A stretch of DNA of 64,000 bases. Source: Bradyrhizobium yuanmingense (GTDB lineage: Bacteria > Pseudomonadota > Alphaproteobacteria > Rhizobiales > Xanthobacteraceae). Location: the NCBI RefSeq assembly GCF_029167105.1, contig NZ_JARFML010000003.1, positions 1 to 64,000 of the forward strand, in the 5' to 3' direction. A program made the position numbers and the translations under genes. Below are positions 39,387-48,490 of the stretch, one piece after another. The notes beneath the pieces are model-generated. The model made no database searches. It was not told where the DNA came from and saw only the letters and a program-made list of their open reading frames with translations. Numbering within the stretch: position 1 is the stretch's first letter; every line of letters starts with the position of its first letter.

Positions 39387-40067
39387 GCCTCCTTGGTGCT
39401 GCGCGTGAAATACGTCAATGATAGTCCGATGAAGTGATGAGCCTCAATTCCGCCACGCTACTTGTTTCATTCTCGAGAGCGTCATCACGGATGTACTGAT
39501 GATGTTGGGGTGGACCCGGCGCACTTTTTAACCCCCCGGTCGAGTGCGTCGGGGCGCCTTGGTCGGATGTCAGATCATGGACATTCAAACAATGATTGTC
39601 ACTTGGGACACTCTCATGTGACGCCAGCCGGTGATCAAGCTGCACATCTTGCACAGAGCTCGGGTGTGCTTGCGTCTTGACGGCTTCTTCTTGCAACGAA
39701 ACGGTCGCGCCTTGATTGGCTCGTTCTTCCAAGCAAATAGACGAACGTACCTTGGACAATCCATGAAAGGCGATCGCCGGGCGGCAATCTAGGACTGGTT
39801 ATCGTTGGCAGCCTAGGCATGAAGGCGTGCCGGTACGAGGGATGCTGACAAAGACACCTATGCGATCGATCGCTGAGACCAGCCAAGGAAAATGGCTCCA
39901 GACAAGCGATGCCCGCGGTTAAGAGTCGGTTGGGCGGTTACGATATTGATATCGAAGTCGATAAAGTTGGCTTGGAAGTCAGCTTGTTGCCGCGAAAGCT
40001 ACCGGCCAATAGTCGCGCCATCGTGACGCCGGACGCGATCTCTGGGACGTGAGGAGCGGCTTTTCCG
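39387..40067. other. Gap without a recognisable gene
   Basis: About 680 bp. Several short ORFs in both directions overlap and have no motif. It may contain decayed mobile DNA. Confidence 0.35.
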
Positions 40068-40393
40068 CTAGTCCAGCTTCTTTGCCGTCGCGGCAGCGCG
40101 CTGACCCACTCCCTCCGTTGGCCCCTGAGTGAGCTTGTAGCCCAGAACGTCGGTCAACTTGTTCAAAGTATCCTGGCGTTCGAGTGCCGCCCACGCAAAA
40201 GGTCTTGGGGTCGCTTCGCAGCTCAGTCCAGTCTCGTCGGAGAAGTCCGAAGCTCTCAGAGACTGGGTCATATCTCCGACCGCGGCAGCAACGAAGGATC
40301 TTCGCTTGCAAGTGCCGCTTCTAGATAGGCCGCCCGCTGATCCCGCGCCTTCAGGTCGTTCTGGACGTAGAACTTGGTTGCCTTACGAGGCAT
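40068..40393 (-). pseudogene. Frameshifted addiction-module antitoxin (HI1420 family)
   Basis: A start at 40393 reads MPRKATKFYVQNDLKARDQR, then AAYLEAALASEDPSLLPRSE before a stop. One frame over, the text continues MTQSLRASDFSDETGLS and ends near KLTDVLGYKLTQ. Joined, this follows the layout of HI1420-type antitoxins: AAYLEAAL near the start, a GMTQ..ARETGLS helix-turn-helix, and ALGLKL at the end. The frameshift and divergent helix imply loss of function. No partner toxin gene was found beside it. Confidence 0.5.
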
Positions 40394-40830
40394 ATGAAGC
40401 CTCCTCGGTCATACGGTTGGCGGTTCTGATGTCCTTGCTTCCGCTTGTCTCGACCGCCAAGCGAGATAATCACAGTGTTGCCATGCAATCGAGCAATGGC
40501 ATTTGCATTCCTCCGCTTCCGGAGCCAACTGTCGAAAGTCTCTGCCCGACCGACTTCGAGTACTCGTATTTAAAGCACAGCGCAGCCTCGACACCGGCCA
40601 TCTTTGTGAGGCGAGGTGCAGAGCAGAAAGAGAAGGGACGCCGCACTCTACCCGACACTCGCGCTGCAAAAAACCTTTGACGACGCCACGAAGAGCCTCT
40701 GTTGATGAACGCGAGTTCAAGTGGCTTCCTGAAATTGCCACCAGAACAGGGGGGCGACAGCATACTTGGTGTTGAGCAAGAATGCTTTGCGAGCGTCCAT
40801 CTGGCACGCCGCTCAAAGGAGGGTAGTCAG

Positions 40831-41553
40831 GTGATTGCGCCGATTCGACGGAACTGGAATCCAAGAGACTTCTTCGATGAGTTGAAACCTGCGATGTTCA
40901 CGGCCGGACCAGCGACTGTGCGCGCACGCCGGAACAAGCTCTGGCCAGAGTTGTATACCGAATACGACGCGAGGCATTTAAGACAAGAATTGTCGAACCG
41001 ACATCTAATCGCCAGCAGCGAAGCTGAGGCGTTCTTCAGAGCCTGGGCCGCGGATGAAGAGCGTCATACCGAGAGTTTCATCCAGATCATGGAGCTTGTC
41101 GCTGGTGAATCCGAAAGGGATCTTCGAGACAGATTGGAAGCTCGAGCGCATGATTTCTCTGCCATCGATGAATACTTAAAGGACGAATTCTCTCTGCTCG
41201 TTATGATCGCATTTGACGAGATGTGCACTTGTCGCGCCTATGCTGCGGATAGAGACTTCTATGCCGGACTTGGGAGCAATTTCCTTCGATGGCTGAGAGA
41301 GGTGGTTGCCGACGAGGCCGTTCACTCGATGAACGCCGTCAATGTTATTCGTGCCCGTTACTGCGAGCGCATCCCCGACGTCGGCGCAATTCTCGATAGC
41401 GTAATCAGCAGCGTGGGCGATGATCCGGATTATGCCGGCACTTTCGTAATGGATTACTTCGGCGGCAGTTATACGAAGAAGATGTTCGACAACTGCCGCG
41501 CCACTGTCCTGAGAAACGTCGCTAAGCCGCTGACAGCCGCAGCGACGAATTGA
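40831..41553 (+). CDS. Ferritin-like diiron protein, possible oxygenase/desaturase
   Basis: 240 residues from a GTG at 40831 that follows a near-perfect AAAGGAGGG ribosome site; longer starts at 40702 lack one. Two E-x-x-H-type iron motifs are visible: AADEERHTESF (about residue 72) and VVADEAVHSMN (about 159), with further acidic helices between (DEFSLLVMIAFDEM). This is the layout of carboxylate-bridged diiron helices as in acyl-ACP desaturases and small-molecule N-oxygenases. The length is short for a desaturase. The substrate is unknown, and the gene stands alone. Confidence 0.65.
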   Translation: MIAPIRRNWNPRDFFDELKPAMFTAGPATVRARRNKLWPELYTEYDARHLRQELSNRHLIASSEAEAFFRAWAADEERHTESFIQIMELVAGESERDLRDRLEARAHDFSAIDEYLKDEFSLLVMIAFDEMCTCRAYAADRDFYAGLGSNFLRWLREVVADEAVHSMNAVNVIRARYCERIPDVGAILDSVISSVGDDPDYAGTFVMDYFGGSYTKKMFDNCRATVLRNVAKPLTAAATN

Positions 41554-42400
41554 CACGCCGGAGCAAGTGGACTGTTGAGCTTTCGTGCATCGTAGATCCG
41601 TGCCTTATTTGATGTGCTGAGCGGTCAGATTGGAGTCGGCTCACAGACGGGTCGGCGTTTCACGCGACACGCCGCAATGGCCGGTTCAGTGATAACTTGC
41701 AAACAAAGTACACGGATCATCAAATAGAAGGAGCCAATCAAGCAGTTAGGGCGAACAGCCCACCCCAATGGCACTGTCGGCTTTCCTCCTGATGTCGCGA
41801 GTCTTCAACACACGCACCCGCAGGATCTATCTCAAATCTCTCAACTCATTGTCGTTTAACCCGATTTTGAGAACGAATGGAACTGGTACGACAATTGCTG
41901 TGCTGATCCGCAGGTTTTCCCTTCCGGAGCTGCGCATGCAAAGTACCCGCCGCACCAAGAAAATCCCCCAACTGCGAGCATATCGGGGGGGCCCCCTGAC
42001 GACCATCCTCCTCCGCCACGAGGGTCGATCAGCCTCAACGCTCAAGAGGTGTTCGCGCTGGAGATACCCGACTGAAGCACGTAGACGCCGCGCATCGTTC
42101 ATGCATGGCGCGAGACTTGCGCGAAGGCCATCTCGGGCTGCTCATCGACCGCGCTCTCGCCGCTGCCGACGCGGTGAAGACCAGTTGCAGACTGAGGATA
42201 CAGATTCGTAGGACCGCGCAGATCGTGACCCGGCTCTTTTCATGCTCGCCGGCAAACCGAACATCGACGGTGACACCGCGCTGTTGAGCTCGGCATCACG
42301 GAGCGGCTCGCCGATGGAGTGGAACTTGCCTCCGCCTGATGCAAACTCAATCGAAAGGGGCAATACCGACCTTTTGGGCCAGCCCGCTGAGGCGCCTCAA
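41554..42400. other. Gap upstream of the LuxR-type gene
   Basis: About 850 bp. An overlapping pair of opposite ORFs (41768-42211 and 41827-42102) is arginine-rich and motif-free and is probably not coding. The LuxR frame is open back to 42242. Confidence 0.4.
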
Positions 42401-43144
42401 ATGGATCTTTTCAGTTTCACCGAATGCGCGACGCGAACGCAATCCCTCAGATCGGTTTTCGAGCTTCTTGTGAGCTGTGCAAGCGACGAAGGCTTCAGCG
42501 AAGTCTCTTATGGAGCACTCAATTTCGCGGAGCCACTTCGCCTACCGGAGTATCCACCGCCGGCGGTGGTCGTAAAGTGGCCGCCTGCCTGGTGCGAACG
42601 CTATTTTGCGCGCGAGTACCACAAGATTGATCCGGTAGTCCGACGGACACCAATGGTTGCGCGACCATTTCTGTGGGATCAACTCGGAGAGCAATATCAA
42701 CTACAGCCTGACGAAAGGCGCGTCCTGAATGAGGCCAGAGAGGCCGGTCTCAAGCACGGCATGAGTGTGCCATTGTTTGGGCCATTGGGTCGAATATCTG
42801 TCTTATCGTTTGCCTCTCGGTTCGACGATGCCGATCCTCAACAATCTAAAGGCCATCTCAACGCACTAGCCTGGCATTTTCACACCGCTTGTGTGGAGAT
42901 CATACGTCCAGCGGAAGATAACTGCATTAAAAGAGTTGCCCTATCGGAGCGCGAGCAAGATTGTCTCCGGTGGGTGGCAGGGGGAAAATCCTCATGGGAG
43001 ATCGGAAAGATATTGCAAATTAGCGAAAATACGGTGAACTTTCACCTCAAGAACGCGATGCGCAAGCTGGACGCGACCAGCCGGGTCCAAGCCGCCATTG
43101 TGGCGATCCGCCTCAATCTTATCTTTGACTTCCATGTAGCGTGA
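42401..43144 (+). CDS. LuxR-family regulator with autoinducer-binding domain, no LuxI partner seen
   Basis: 247 residues from the ATG at 42401, which has GAGGCG eight bases upstream and gives the usual family length; upstream ATGs at 42242 and 42314 are in frame. The N-terminal domain keeps the acyl-homoserine-lactone pocket pattern WCERYFAREYHKIDPVVRR (Trp, Tyr, Asp-Pro), then FLWDQL and GMSVPLFGPLG. The C-terminal helix-turn-helix reads LSEREQDCLRWVAGGKSSWE and ISENTVNFHLKNAMRKL. No luxI-type synthase is visible in the window, so it is a LuxR solo here or works with a distant synthase. Confidence 0.87.
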   Translation: MDLFSFTECATRTQSLRSVFELLVSCASDEGFSEVSYGALNFAEPLRLPEYPPPAVVVKWPPAWCERYFAREYHKIDPVVRRTPMVARPFLWDQLGEQYQLQPDERRVLNEAREAGLKHGMSVPLFGPLGRISVLSFASRFDDADPQQSKGHLNALAWHFHTACVEIIRPAEDNCIKRVALSEREQDCLRWVAGGKSSWEIGKILQISENTVNFHLKNAMRKLDATSRVQAAIVAIRLNLIFDFHVA

Positions 43145-43473
43145 GGCATCTTGCTGGCATCTGATGATCGTGTCGAAGTCAATTGGCGGCTGGAAGCTGT
43201 TGAACTCAAGAGTTGATCCTAGGGGCAATCGTTCTCCCAGGTCATCGAGGAACCTCAATCGACCATGTGACTGCAGCCAATTGCGCTAGCTGCAACACGG
43301 GTCTCACTTTGCTCACCAGGCCACTCCGAAAGGGGAAGAGAAAGATGCGCTCGCCAATGGCTGTCGACGGCGCGCGTCGGGCCTCAATTGCTCGGTCCTT
43401 CCGTAGTTGCCTCAAGTATGAGTCCTGTTGACCACGATGCTGTGACTGAGGAAGACTGGCTCGATCATCAGTC
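43145..43473. other. Short gap between convergent genes
   Basis: About 330 bp between the LuxR-type gene and the end of the leftward transporter gene. No motif or clear terminator was found. Confidence 0.4.
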
Positions 43474-44679
43474 TTACGCCACGCGTGGCGGCGTCGGATT
43501 GGCGGCGCGGATGAATCCTGCAGCGAGCAAGCCTGAGAGAGCATAGCCGAGGCCTGGTAGGATCAGCGTGACTCTGTAGCCAAATCTAGCCGTGATAAAC
43601 CCGCTCGCCGCGAAGCCCATCAGTGCGAACGCCGACATCACCGAAGTGAGGAACGTGACATCTGTTCCGGCCTTGCCTGGCCGGGCGAGTGCAAGAAACC
43701 AGTTCGTGAATGTAACGTGCTGGACTGCGAGGGCCGCGAACACGATCCCAACGCTCGCGACAGCGCTCACGCGAACGTCGGCATAGCGATCAATAATCGC
43801 AAATGCTCCGAAACCGATGGCCATGACTGCACAGCTCCAGATCACGCCGTGATTCGGCGCCGTTCGTGCGAGGATCGCGGTGGTCAGCGGCGCAATGATA
43901 GTATACGTTAAGACGTTCGAGATCGCTCCGATCCATCCAATGTCTGCCGCGGCGAAGCCGAGATCAACGAGCCGCAACTGCACCATTGCGAACGCCAGCG
44001 CGATCCCGGCAACGCCGGGCGCTATCAATGCGGCCGTTGTCAATAGACCATTGTTGCGCAGGAAGATGGACTGGCGCTGCGGTGAGCGCGATTGGTTCTT
44101 GAAAAGGAGCGGTTCGGGGATCGCGAACACCCATCCGACGAAGACGGCCAGCAGCAGCGCTAATCCCAGCAAAGTCGGACGCCAACCGACAATCTCGATC
44201 AGCTGGAGGCAGACCGCGCCGCCGATCACGTGGCCGATGACCCGACCCCAGCCCAGCAGCGTGGCCCCGAGCGGACGCTCGCCGGGATCGAGGGCTTCGG
44301 CAATGTAGCCCAGTGTTGCGATCCGCTGTGTTGCGGCCACGCTCGCAAGAGCGAGAGAAACAAGAAAAAGCTGCACCAAATCGGTTTTCGGAGTCAAGAA
44401 TGCCATCACTGCCAGCACAGTGGTCGTGACGACTTGAGTCAACAGGATCCATGATCGCCTTAGCCCCAGACGATTGAGGCTCCATCGATCCACGATGGGG
44501 GCCCAAAGAAAGCTAACAGTGAAGGCAAAGAATGCCGTGCTATACAACCCAACCAGTTGCAAGCTGGCGCCGTTCGCTCGAAGGATTACCGGAACAGCCG
44601 AGTAGATCAACGCGATCGCCAGATACTGCTGACTGGCCAACGCAACCATCCCGATATGTGGCATGTAGCGAATTGCCAT
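43474..44679 (-). CDS. MFS permease of the AmpG/PAT-like group
   Basis: About 401 residues from the ATG at 44679, which follows AAGGAAGAGG; an in-frame ATG at 44703 lacks such a site. Twelve hydrophobic segments can be read. The loop after the second helix pair, FLWAPIVDRWSLNRLGLRRS, and WILLTQV are typical of AmpG and of RhtX/FptX siderophore importers. A substrate cannot be assigned. Muropeptides and siderophores are the family candidates. Confidence 0.72.
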   Translation of the reverse strand: MAIRYMPHIGMVALASQQYLAIALIYSAVPVILRANGASLQLVGLYSTAFFAFTVSFLWAPIVDRWSLNRLGLRRSWILLTQVVTTTVLAVMAFLTPKTDLVQLFLVSLALASVAATQRIATLGYIAEALDPGERPLGATLLGWGRVIGHVIGGAVCLQLIEIVGWRPTLLGLALLLAVFVGWVFAIPEPLLFKNQSRSPQRQSIFLRNNGLLTTAALIAPGVAGIALAFAMVQLRLVDLGFAAADIGWIGAISNVLTYTIIAPLTTAILARTAPNHGVIWSCAVMAIGFGAFAIIDRYADVRVSAVASVGIVFAALAVQHVTFTNWFLALARPGKAGTDVTFLTSVMSAFALMGFAASGFITARFGYRVTLILPGLGYALSGLLAAGFIRAANPTPPRVA

Positions 44680-45118
44680 CAGCCTCTTCCTTTTAAGGAG
44701 CATTTTCGCGTGTTCTCAAGGAGCATGGAGTGAATAAATAGCGGATCGGTCCAACGCAGCAACCGCGGGCGAATTACCCACAAACAATGAAGCGCCCAGG
44801 CCGACGGCGCTGATCGCATCAAACACTCCACTGCGCTCATCGGGTTTAGCCAGGCGCCGTGATGCTGCCATCTATGGGCGACGGTGCGAATGAAGCAAGC
44901 AGCGTGCCGCTTGAAAAACCATCGTCCTTGTCGCCTCTTTTGCGCGGGCGCGTCAGTTTGGGGACATCGTTATCTTTAATCCGACATTCGGGTCGTCAGC
45001 CTTGACGGGTGCGGACGGGGCGTCGGCGCTTGGGCAGCGGCTCATGTCTGTTGCGCGACTTGGAAGGCGGCGCTTAGGCAAAACGACCTGTGATGCGGGG
45101 AGAGAACTCCAAAGGAAA

Positions 45119-45140
45119 AGCCCCGAGCAAGGTCGGGGCT
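45119..45140 (-). terminator. Intrinsic terminator, leftward
   Basis: AGCCCCGA and TCGGGGCT form a perfect 8-bp GC-rich stem with a 6-base loop. On the minus strand it is followed by TTTTCCTTT. Confidence 0.7.
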
Positions 45141-45448
45141 CCTTCAGCCCACCGGCAGTCTCGCAGCGCTAGAAACCCGACAGATGCGTCCCGCTCCGCA
45201 GACCAACTGCAATCAGCGCGGCTATGATCGCGCGATTGTTCGATTGACAGCTTGTAGTGGCATCTCTTTGCGCGCACATTCAATGCATTCAGTCCTCCGC
45301 TTCATGTTCCTTGACTCGGATCGGCGACGGGATGCAAAAGTGACCTTCTTTTGAAGCGAGCCTTGATATGGAGTCACCTACTCTGTTGCGGCGCTGACGC
45401 GCGCGACCACTCTTAGGCCTCGATGCGCGAGCTGTTGCTGACAATCAA

Positions 45449-45479
45449 AGTGTACAACTTTACGCAGCGTCAGATTCAA
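45449..45479 (-). promoter_or_regulatory. MerR-type promoter, candidate NolA target (orphan transcript)
   Basis: On the minus strand: -35 TTGAAT, the 19-base spacer CTGACGCTGCGTAAAGTTG, -10 TACACT. It matches the copies in front of nolA and nodD2. It points left into a 320-bp stretch that ends in a terminator. Confidence 0.6.
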
Positions 45480-45583
45480 GCCAATTCTTTCGAAGTAAAT
45501 GTTGCGCAGCAGTTACAGCAATTCGCGTTCGCGCTGCTATGACGGCGCACGATCGGGGGCCACTCAAGGAAATGAAGCTCGAA

Positions 45584-46324
45584 ATGAAAAACTTGTTGCT
45601 TATGACTGCGAGCATCGTCGCACTCACCGCTGCGGCGCCTGCATTCGCGGTGGATCTCGCTGCACAGCCCGTCTACACCAAGGCGCCTCCTCAGCCGATC
45701 GCGGTCGCGCTCTACGACTGGGGCGGCTTCTATGCTGGCGTCAACGGGGGCTGGGGTTCGGCTCATTCCTCGTGGGATTTCGCGGGCACGACCCCTGAGG
45801 GCTCTCACGACGCAAGCGGCGGCACGCTGGGCGGGCAGATCGGCTACCGTTGGCAGATCGGCCAGACGGTGCTTGGCGTCGAAGGCCAGGGCAATTGGGC
45901 CGATTTCAACGGCTCCAATGTCAGCAGCGCTTTTCCAACCAACGTGAACCAGACAAAGATCGACGCGTTCGGCCTAATCACTGGCCAGATCGGGTATGCG
46001 ATCAGCAACGTACTGCTTTACGCCAAAGGTGGCACCGCGATCGTGGGCAGCAGCTATCAGGTCAACTCTGTTTCCGCAGGCACGCAGCTTGGGAGCGCGG
46101 ACACGACGCGTTGGGGCGGTGTTGTTGGTGCCGGATTCGAGGTCAATTTGACGCCGAACTGGTCAGCTGGGCTTGAGTACGACCATGTATTCATGCCGAC
46201 CAGCAATGTGAACTTCACCTCCGCCGGAGGTGGAGCTTTCGGGAACGATCGCGTCCGTCAGGATTTTGACCTCCTGACCGCGCGGCTCAATTACAAGTTC
46301 GGCTGGCCCCTAGTTCTCAAATAA
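45584..46324 (+). CDS. Outer-membrane beta-barrel protein (Omp25/Omp31 family)
   Basis: About 246 residues from the ATG at 45584 (MKNLLLMTASIVALTAAAPA, a clear signal peptide ending AFA); an ATG 12 bases upstream is equally possible. The mature start has the YTKAPP-like and WGGFYAGVNGGWG motifs common to alphaproteobacterial Omp25/31 proteins. GGQIGYRWQ, GAGFEVNLTPNWSAGLEYDH and a C-terminal ARLNYKFGW strand follow. It is a small eight-stranded porin-like surface protein. A strong terminator follows 16 bp after the stop. Confidence 0.88.
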   Translation: MKNLLLMTASIVALTAAAPAFAVDLAAQPVYTKAPPQPIAVALYDWGGFYAGVNGGWGSAHSSWDFAGTTPEGSHDASGGTLGGQIGYRWQIGQTVLGVEGQGNWADFNGSNVSSAFPTNVNQTKIDAFGLITGQIGYAISNVLLYAKGGTAIVGSSYQVNSVSAGTQLGSADTTRWGGVVGAGFEVNLTPNWSAGLEYDHVFMPTSNVNFTSAGGGAFGNDRVRQDFDLLTARLNYKFGWPLVLK

Positions 46325-46340
46325 CGATCTTCCCTTCAAA

Positions 46341-46376
46341 GGGAAGGAGCCCCGGCCCTGGCCGGGGCTCCTTCCC
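46341..46376 (+). terminator. Strong intrinsic terminator after the Omp25/31-type gene
   Basis: GGGAAGGAGCCCCGGCC and its exact reverse complement flank a 2-base centre, giving a perfect 17-bp stem. It is palindromic and may act in both directions; a long T-run is missing. Confidence 0.75.
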
Positions 46377-46618
46377 GCGCAAATCAGTCGGGCGCAACGT
46401 CACACAACGTGCCATTTGCAAAGACCAGTTCTCCATACGGCCGCGGTCGACCACTGTGCATACAAATGCGGTTAAGGCCATTCAAAGTACGTCTTATACC
46501 AATTGATCTTCGGGCGCACTGCGTGTCTACCGGAAGTTGGTCAGCTGGTACGAGCGATGGGCTAGCGGGGCGCCGCCACGTGAGAGTAGTCAGTCGACTG
46601 TGAAGAAGCCGGATTGAG
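46377..46618. other. Short spacer before IS fragments
   Basis: About 240 bp without recognisable content, between the terminator and the first transposase fragment. Confidence 0.3.
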
Positions 46619-46830
46619 CTAGGCTGGAGTTGCGAGCGCTCGCCATAACAATCCCAGGAAAAGGCCCAAGAGTTCTCTGAGCCAGGCGAGGACGCGGCGG
46701 AAGTTGTGGCCCACGGCTGAGAGAATGAAGTTGGCTCCGTTCGCCTGAGCGGCCTTTGAGGTAGTAGCGGCCGAGGTGACCGTCGGACTTCAGGTGTCCA
46801 ATGATGGGCGGATGGCGGAGCGACGGCGCA
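46619..46830 (-). pseudogene. C-terminal fragment of an IS5-type transposase
   Basis: The minus strand reads IIGHLKSDGHLGRYYLKGRS and, after a frameshift, NFILSAVGHNFRRVLAWLRE and LLGLFLGLLWRALATPA before a stop at 46619-46621. These are the typical final residues of IS5-type transposases. The rest of the gene is missing, and the fragment abuts IS3 debris. Confidence 0.6.
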
Positions 46831-46889
46831 AGTTCGCGCTTGATGACACCGAAGACGCCGCGCGTCAGCGTTTTGTTGCGTCAATTCCA

Positions 46890-47415
46890 GGGCCAACTCG
46901 CGTCTGGTTCTGGCCGTGGCGCCATCCCTGGCGGCGGAGCAGAACGTGGACACGGCGATAGCCGTAGCGAACGCGGGCACGACAGATCTCCTTGATCCGA
47001 TGTTCGACGGGCAGCTTGGCCTGAGCGACGCAATTTGTAAGGGTAGTCGATCAGTCAAACTTGAGTGCTGCGCAGGTCCTGCGGATCGAGACCTGCCACT
47101 CGCTATGGACTTCGTCGACCAGCTTGCGCCTGCGGCCAGGCTTCACAGTCTTCGGTGGATCACGTTCTGCAGCATCTCGTTGTCGAGCGACAGATCCGCC
47201 AGCTTCTTCAGCTTGACGTTCTCGTCCTCGAGCTGCTTCAGTGGCCGCATATCGGTCGGCAACAGCCCGTCATACTTCTTCTTCCAATTGAAGTAGGTCG
47301 CCTGGATGATCCCGGCTTTGCAGCAATGTCCGCCACGGCGACCCCAATCATGGTCCTGCTTGAGAATAAGCCATTCTGGGCGTTTTGAGGCCTTCATCGC
47401 CCTTCGCCCATCCAC
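46890..47415 (-). pseudogene. Broken IS3-family element (OrfA and part of OrfB)
   Basis: OrfA is recognisable on the minus strand as KAGIIQATYFNWKKKYDGLL and LKQLEDENVKLKKLADLSLD, though its first part is scrambled. OrfB pieces follow: KPGRRRKLVDEVHSEW, then a stop and frameshift, then IKEICRARVRYGYRRVHVLL. The integrase core is absent. The element is dead. Confidence 0.7.
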
Positions 47416-47512
47416 AGCCGGGACTCGGTGCGAAAAGCTCTAGCCAAAAATGGTCTAGTTTGCCGGCCTTAGATCATTGGAGCGTTCTGTGGAACTTGCC
47501 GGCTAGTACCTA

Positions 47513-47980
47513 TTATACGCCGCAGCATGGATTAGCGCCCTGCCTGATCAATTCGCACAGGTATAGCGCATCGCTGACTGCATGGAAGGCCTCTGGTCGG
47601 CCATTAGCGGCCACCGCACGCGTCAGAATAAGCTTCGCGATTGTAGTCCGGTTGTCAGGTGTCTGCATAGCTGATGGCAGGGCCGCAACTGCTTGATCAA
47701 AAAGTCGGCCCAAAAACTGAAGGTCCTCAGGATAGAAAACACCAGCTTCCATGTCTGGAGGTCGGGTGGTCTGCCGTTGTCCGGCTGCAGTCCCGGCTCT
47801 CGCGCCGCTTAGGTCACTCTTCGATTGCTCTGATATCAAGGTGCTCGTGATTTTGCTCGGCAATTGAATCGGGTCGAGCGGTTTTTCCTGTTCGCAGATC
47901 AGGCCTGCAACAGCCTCGACCTGTTGCTTGATTCCATGTTTAGGGTACGGCACACCCGGATTCCAATGTTCAAAGTCCAC
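47513..47980 (-). CDS. Small protein of unknown function under a nod box, paralogous to the ORF at 50274
   Basis: 155 residues with a GTG start preceded by GAGAGAG. The C-terminal half reads FYPEDLQFLGRLFDQAVAAL, then MQTPDNRTTIAKLILTRAVA. The 69-residue ORF between nolA and nodD2 shares this block almost position for position. The N-terminal half is polar and shows no motif. A nod box 460 bp upstream on the same strand points at it, so flavonoid/NodD control is likely. A nod-box locus near nolA (nolYZ) is known in B. japonicum; whether this is the same gene needs an alignment. Confidence 0.6.
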   Translation of the reverse strand: MDFEHWNPGVPYPKHGIKQQVEAVAGLICEQEKPLDPIQLPSKITSTLISEQSKSDLSGARAGTAAGQRQTTRPPDMEAGVFYPEDLQFLGRLFDQAVAALPSAMQTPDNRTTIAKLILTRAVAANGRPEAFHAVSDALYLCELIRQGANPCCGV

Positions 47981-48441
47981 AGCGCGTTCTCTCTCGATAA
48001 TATAACATTATGTAGGGACGACGTGTTGTCACCCCGTTCACGGGTACTTGCCCCAGCCAGATTGCAGCTGCTTGAAGACACGAGGCTGTAACAGGAAACG
48101 CTGACCATCCACGCCACACGGCGGTGCCGCCGCTATCGCGGCTTGCAACCAAGTCGCGCGGCCAGAGCCGCTCTCTGGCGTGCTGATTTGTCAACCCAAA
48201 TGCCATAGTGTCCACCGGCGACGCGTAGCGAGGGGCAGTACTCCTTGCTTACGTATCAGGCGTCGATTGTCATTGACGGGCTTGAAGCGTGCCAGCCGAC
48301 TAGCATGGGGCACGACGCTGCATCCGAACGATGAGTTCGTCTATCTTCGTGCAACAAGCGGTGCAAAGAGAGAAATCCATTGCCATACGACCCTTCTGAT
48401 CGCTGCTTCCAATCCGGCAATTGAATATGAGCATTGAGGCA

Positions 48442-48490
48442 GATCCGGTAAAATCGATTGTTTTTATGGTAACCATCCAGGCTGCCGATA
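48442..48490 (-). promoter_or_regulatory. nod box, leftward
   Basis: Read on the minus strand it contains GGATG, ten bases, then AAACAATCGATTTTACC, exactly as in the nod box before nodA. It points left. The first plausible gene is the 155-codon ORF starting at 47980. Confidence 0.85.

Larger units (their letters stand above)
44680..45583. other. Gene-poor region with a leftward promoter and terminator
   Basis: About 900 bp. A MerR-type promoter at 45449 and a terminator at 45119 define a leftward transcript of about 320 nt. The only ORF in it (start 45283) runs through the terminator hairpin and has no motif. The transcript may be a non-coding RNA or carry a very short peptide. Confidence 0.5.

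Noticed and set aside
40159..40680. Plus-strand ORF of 173 codons
   Set aside because: It is antisense to the recognisable antitoxin pseudogene and has no family features.
41768..42211. Plus-strand ORF of 147 codons before the LuxR gene
   Set aside because: Highly basic with no motif, overlapped by an equally long minus-strand ORF and without a Shine-Dalgarno site.
46384..47058. Minus-strand ORF of 224 codons
   Set aside because: It is an out-of-frame reading across IS5 and IS3 transposase fragments. The true transposase residues appear in the other frames.
48300..48434. 44-codon ORF directly after the leftward nod box
   Set aside because: Its ATG lies 8 bp from the nod box, upstream of where transcription should begin, so it cannot be a normal product of that promoter.
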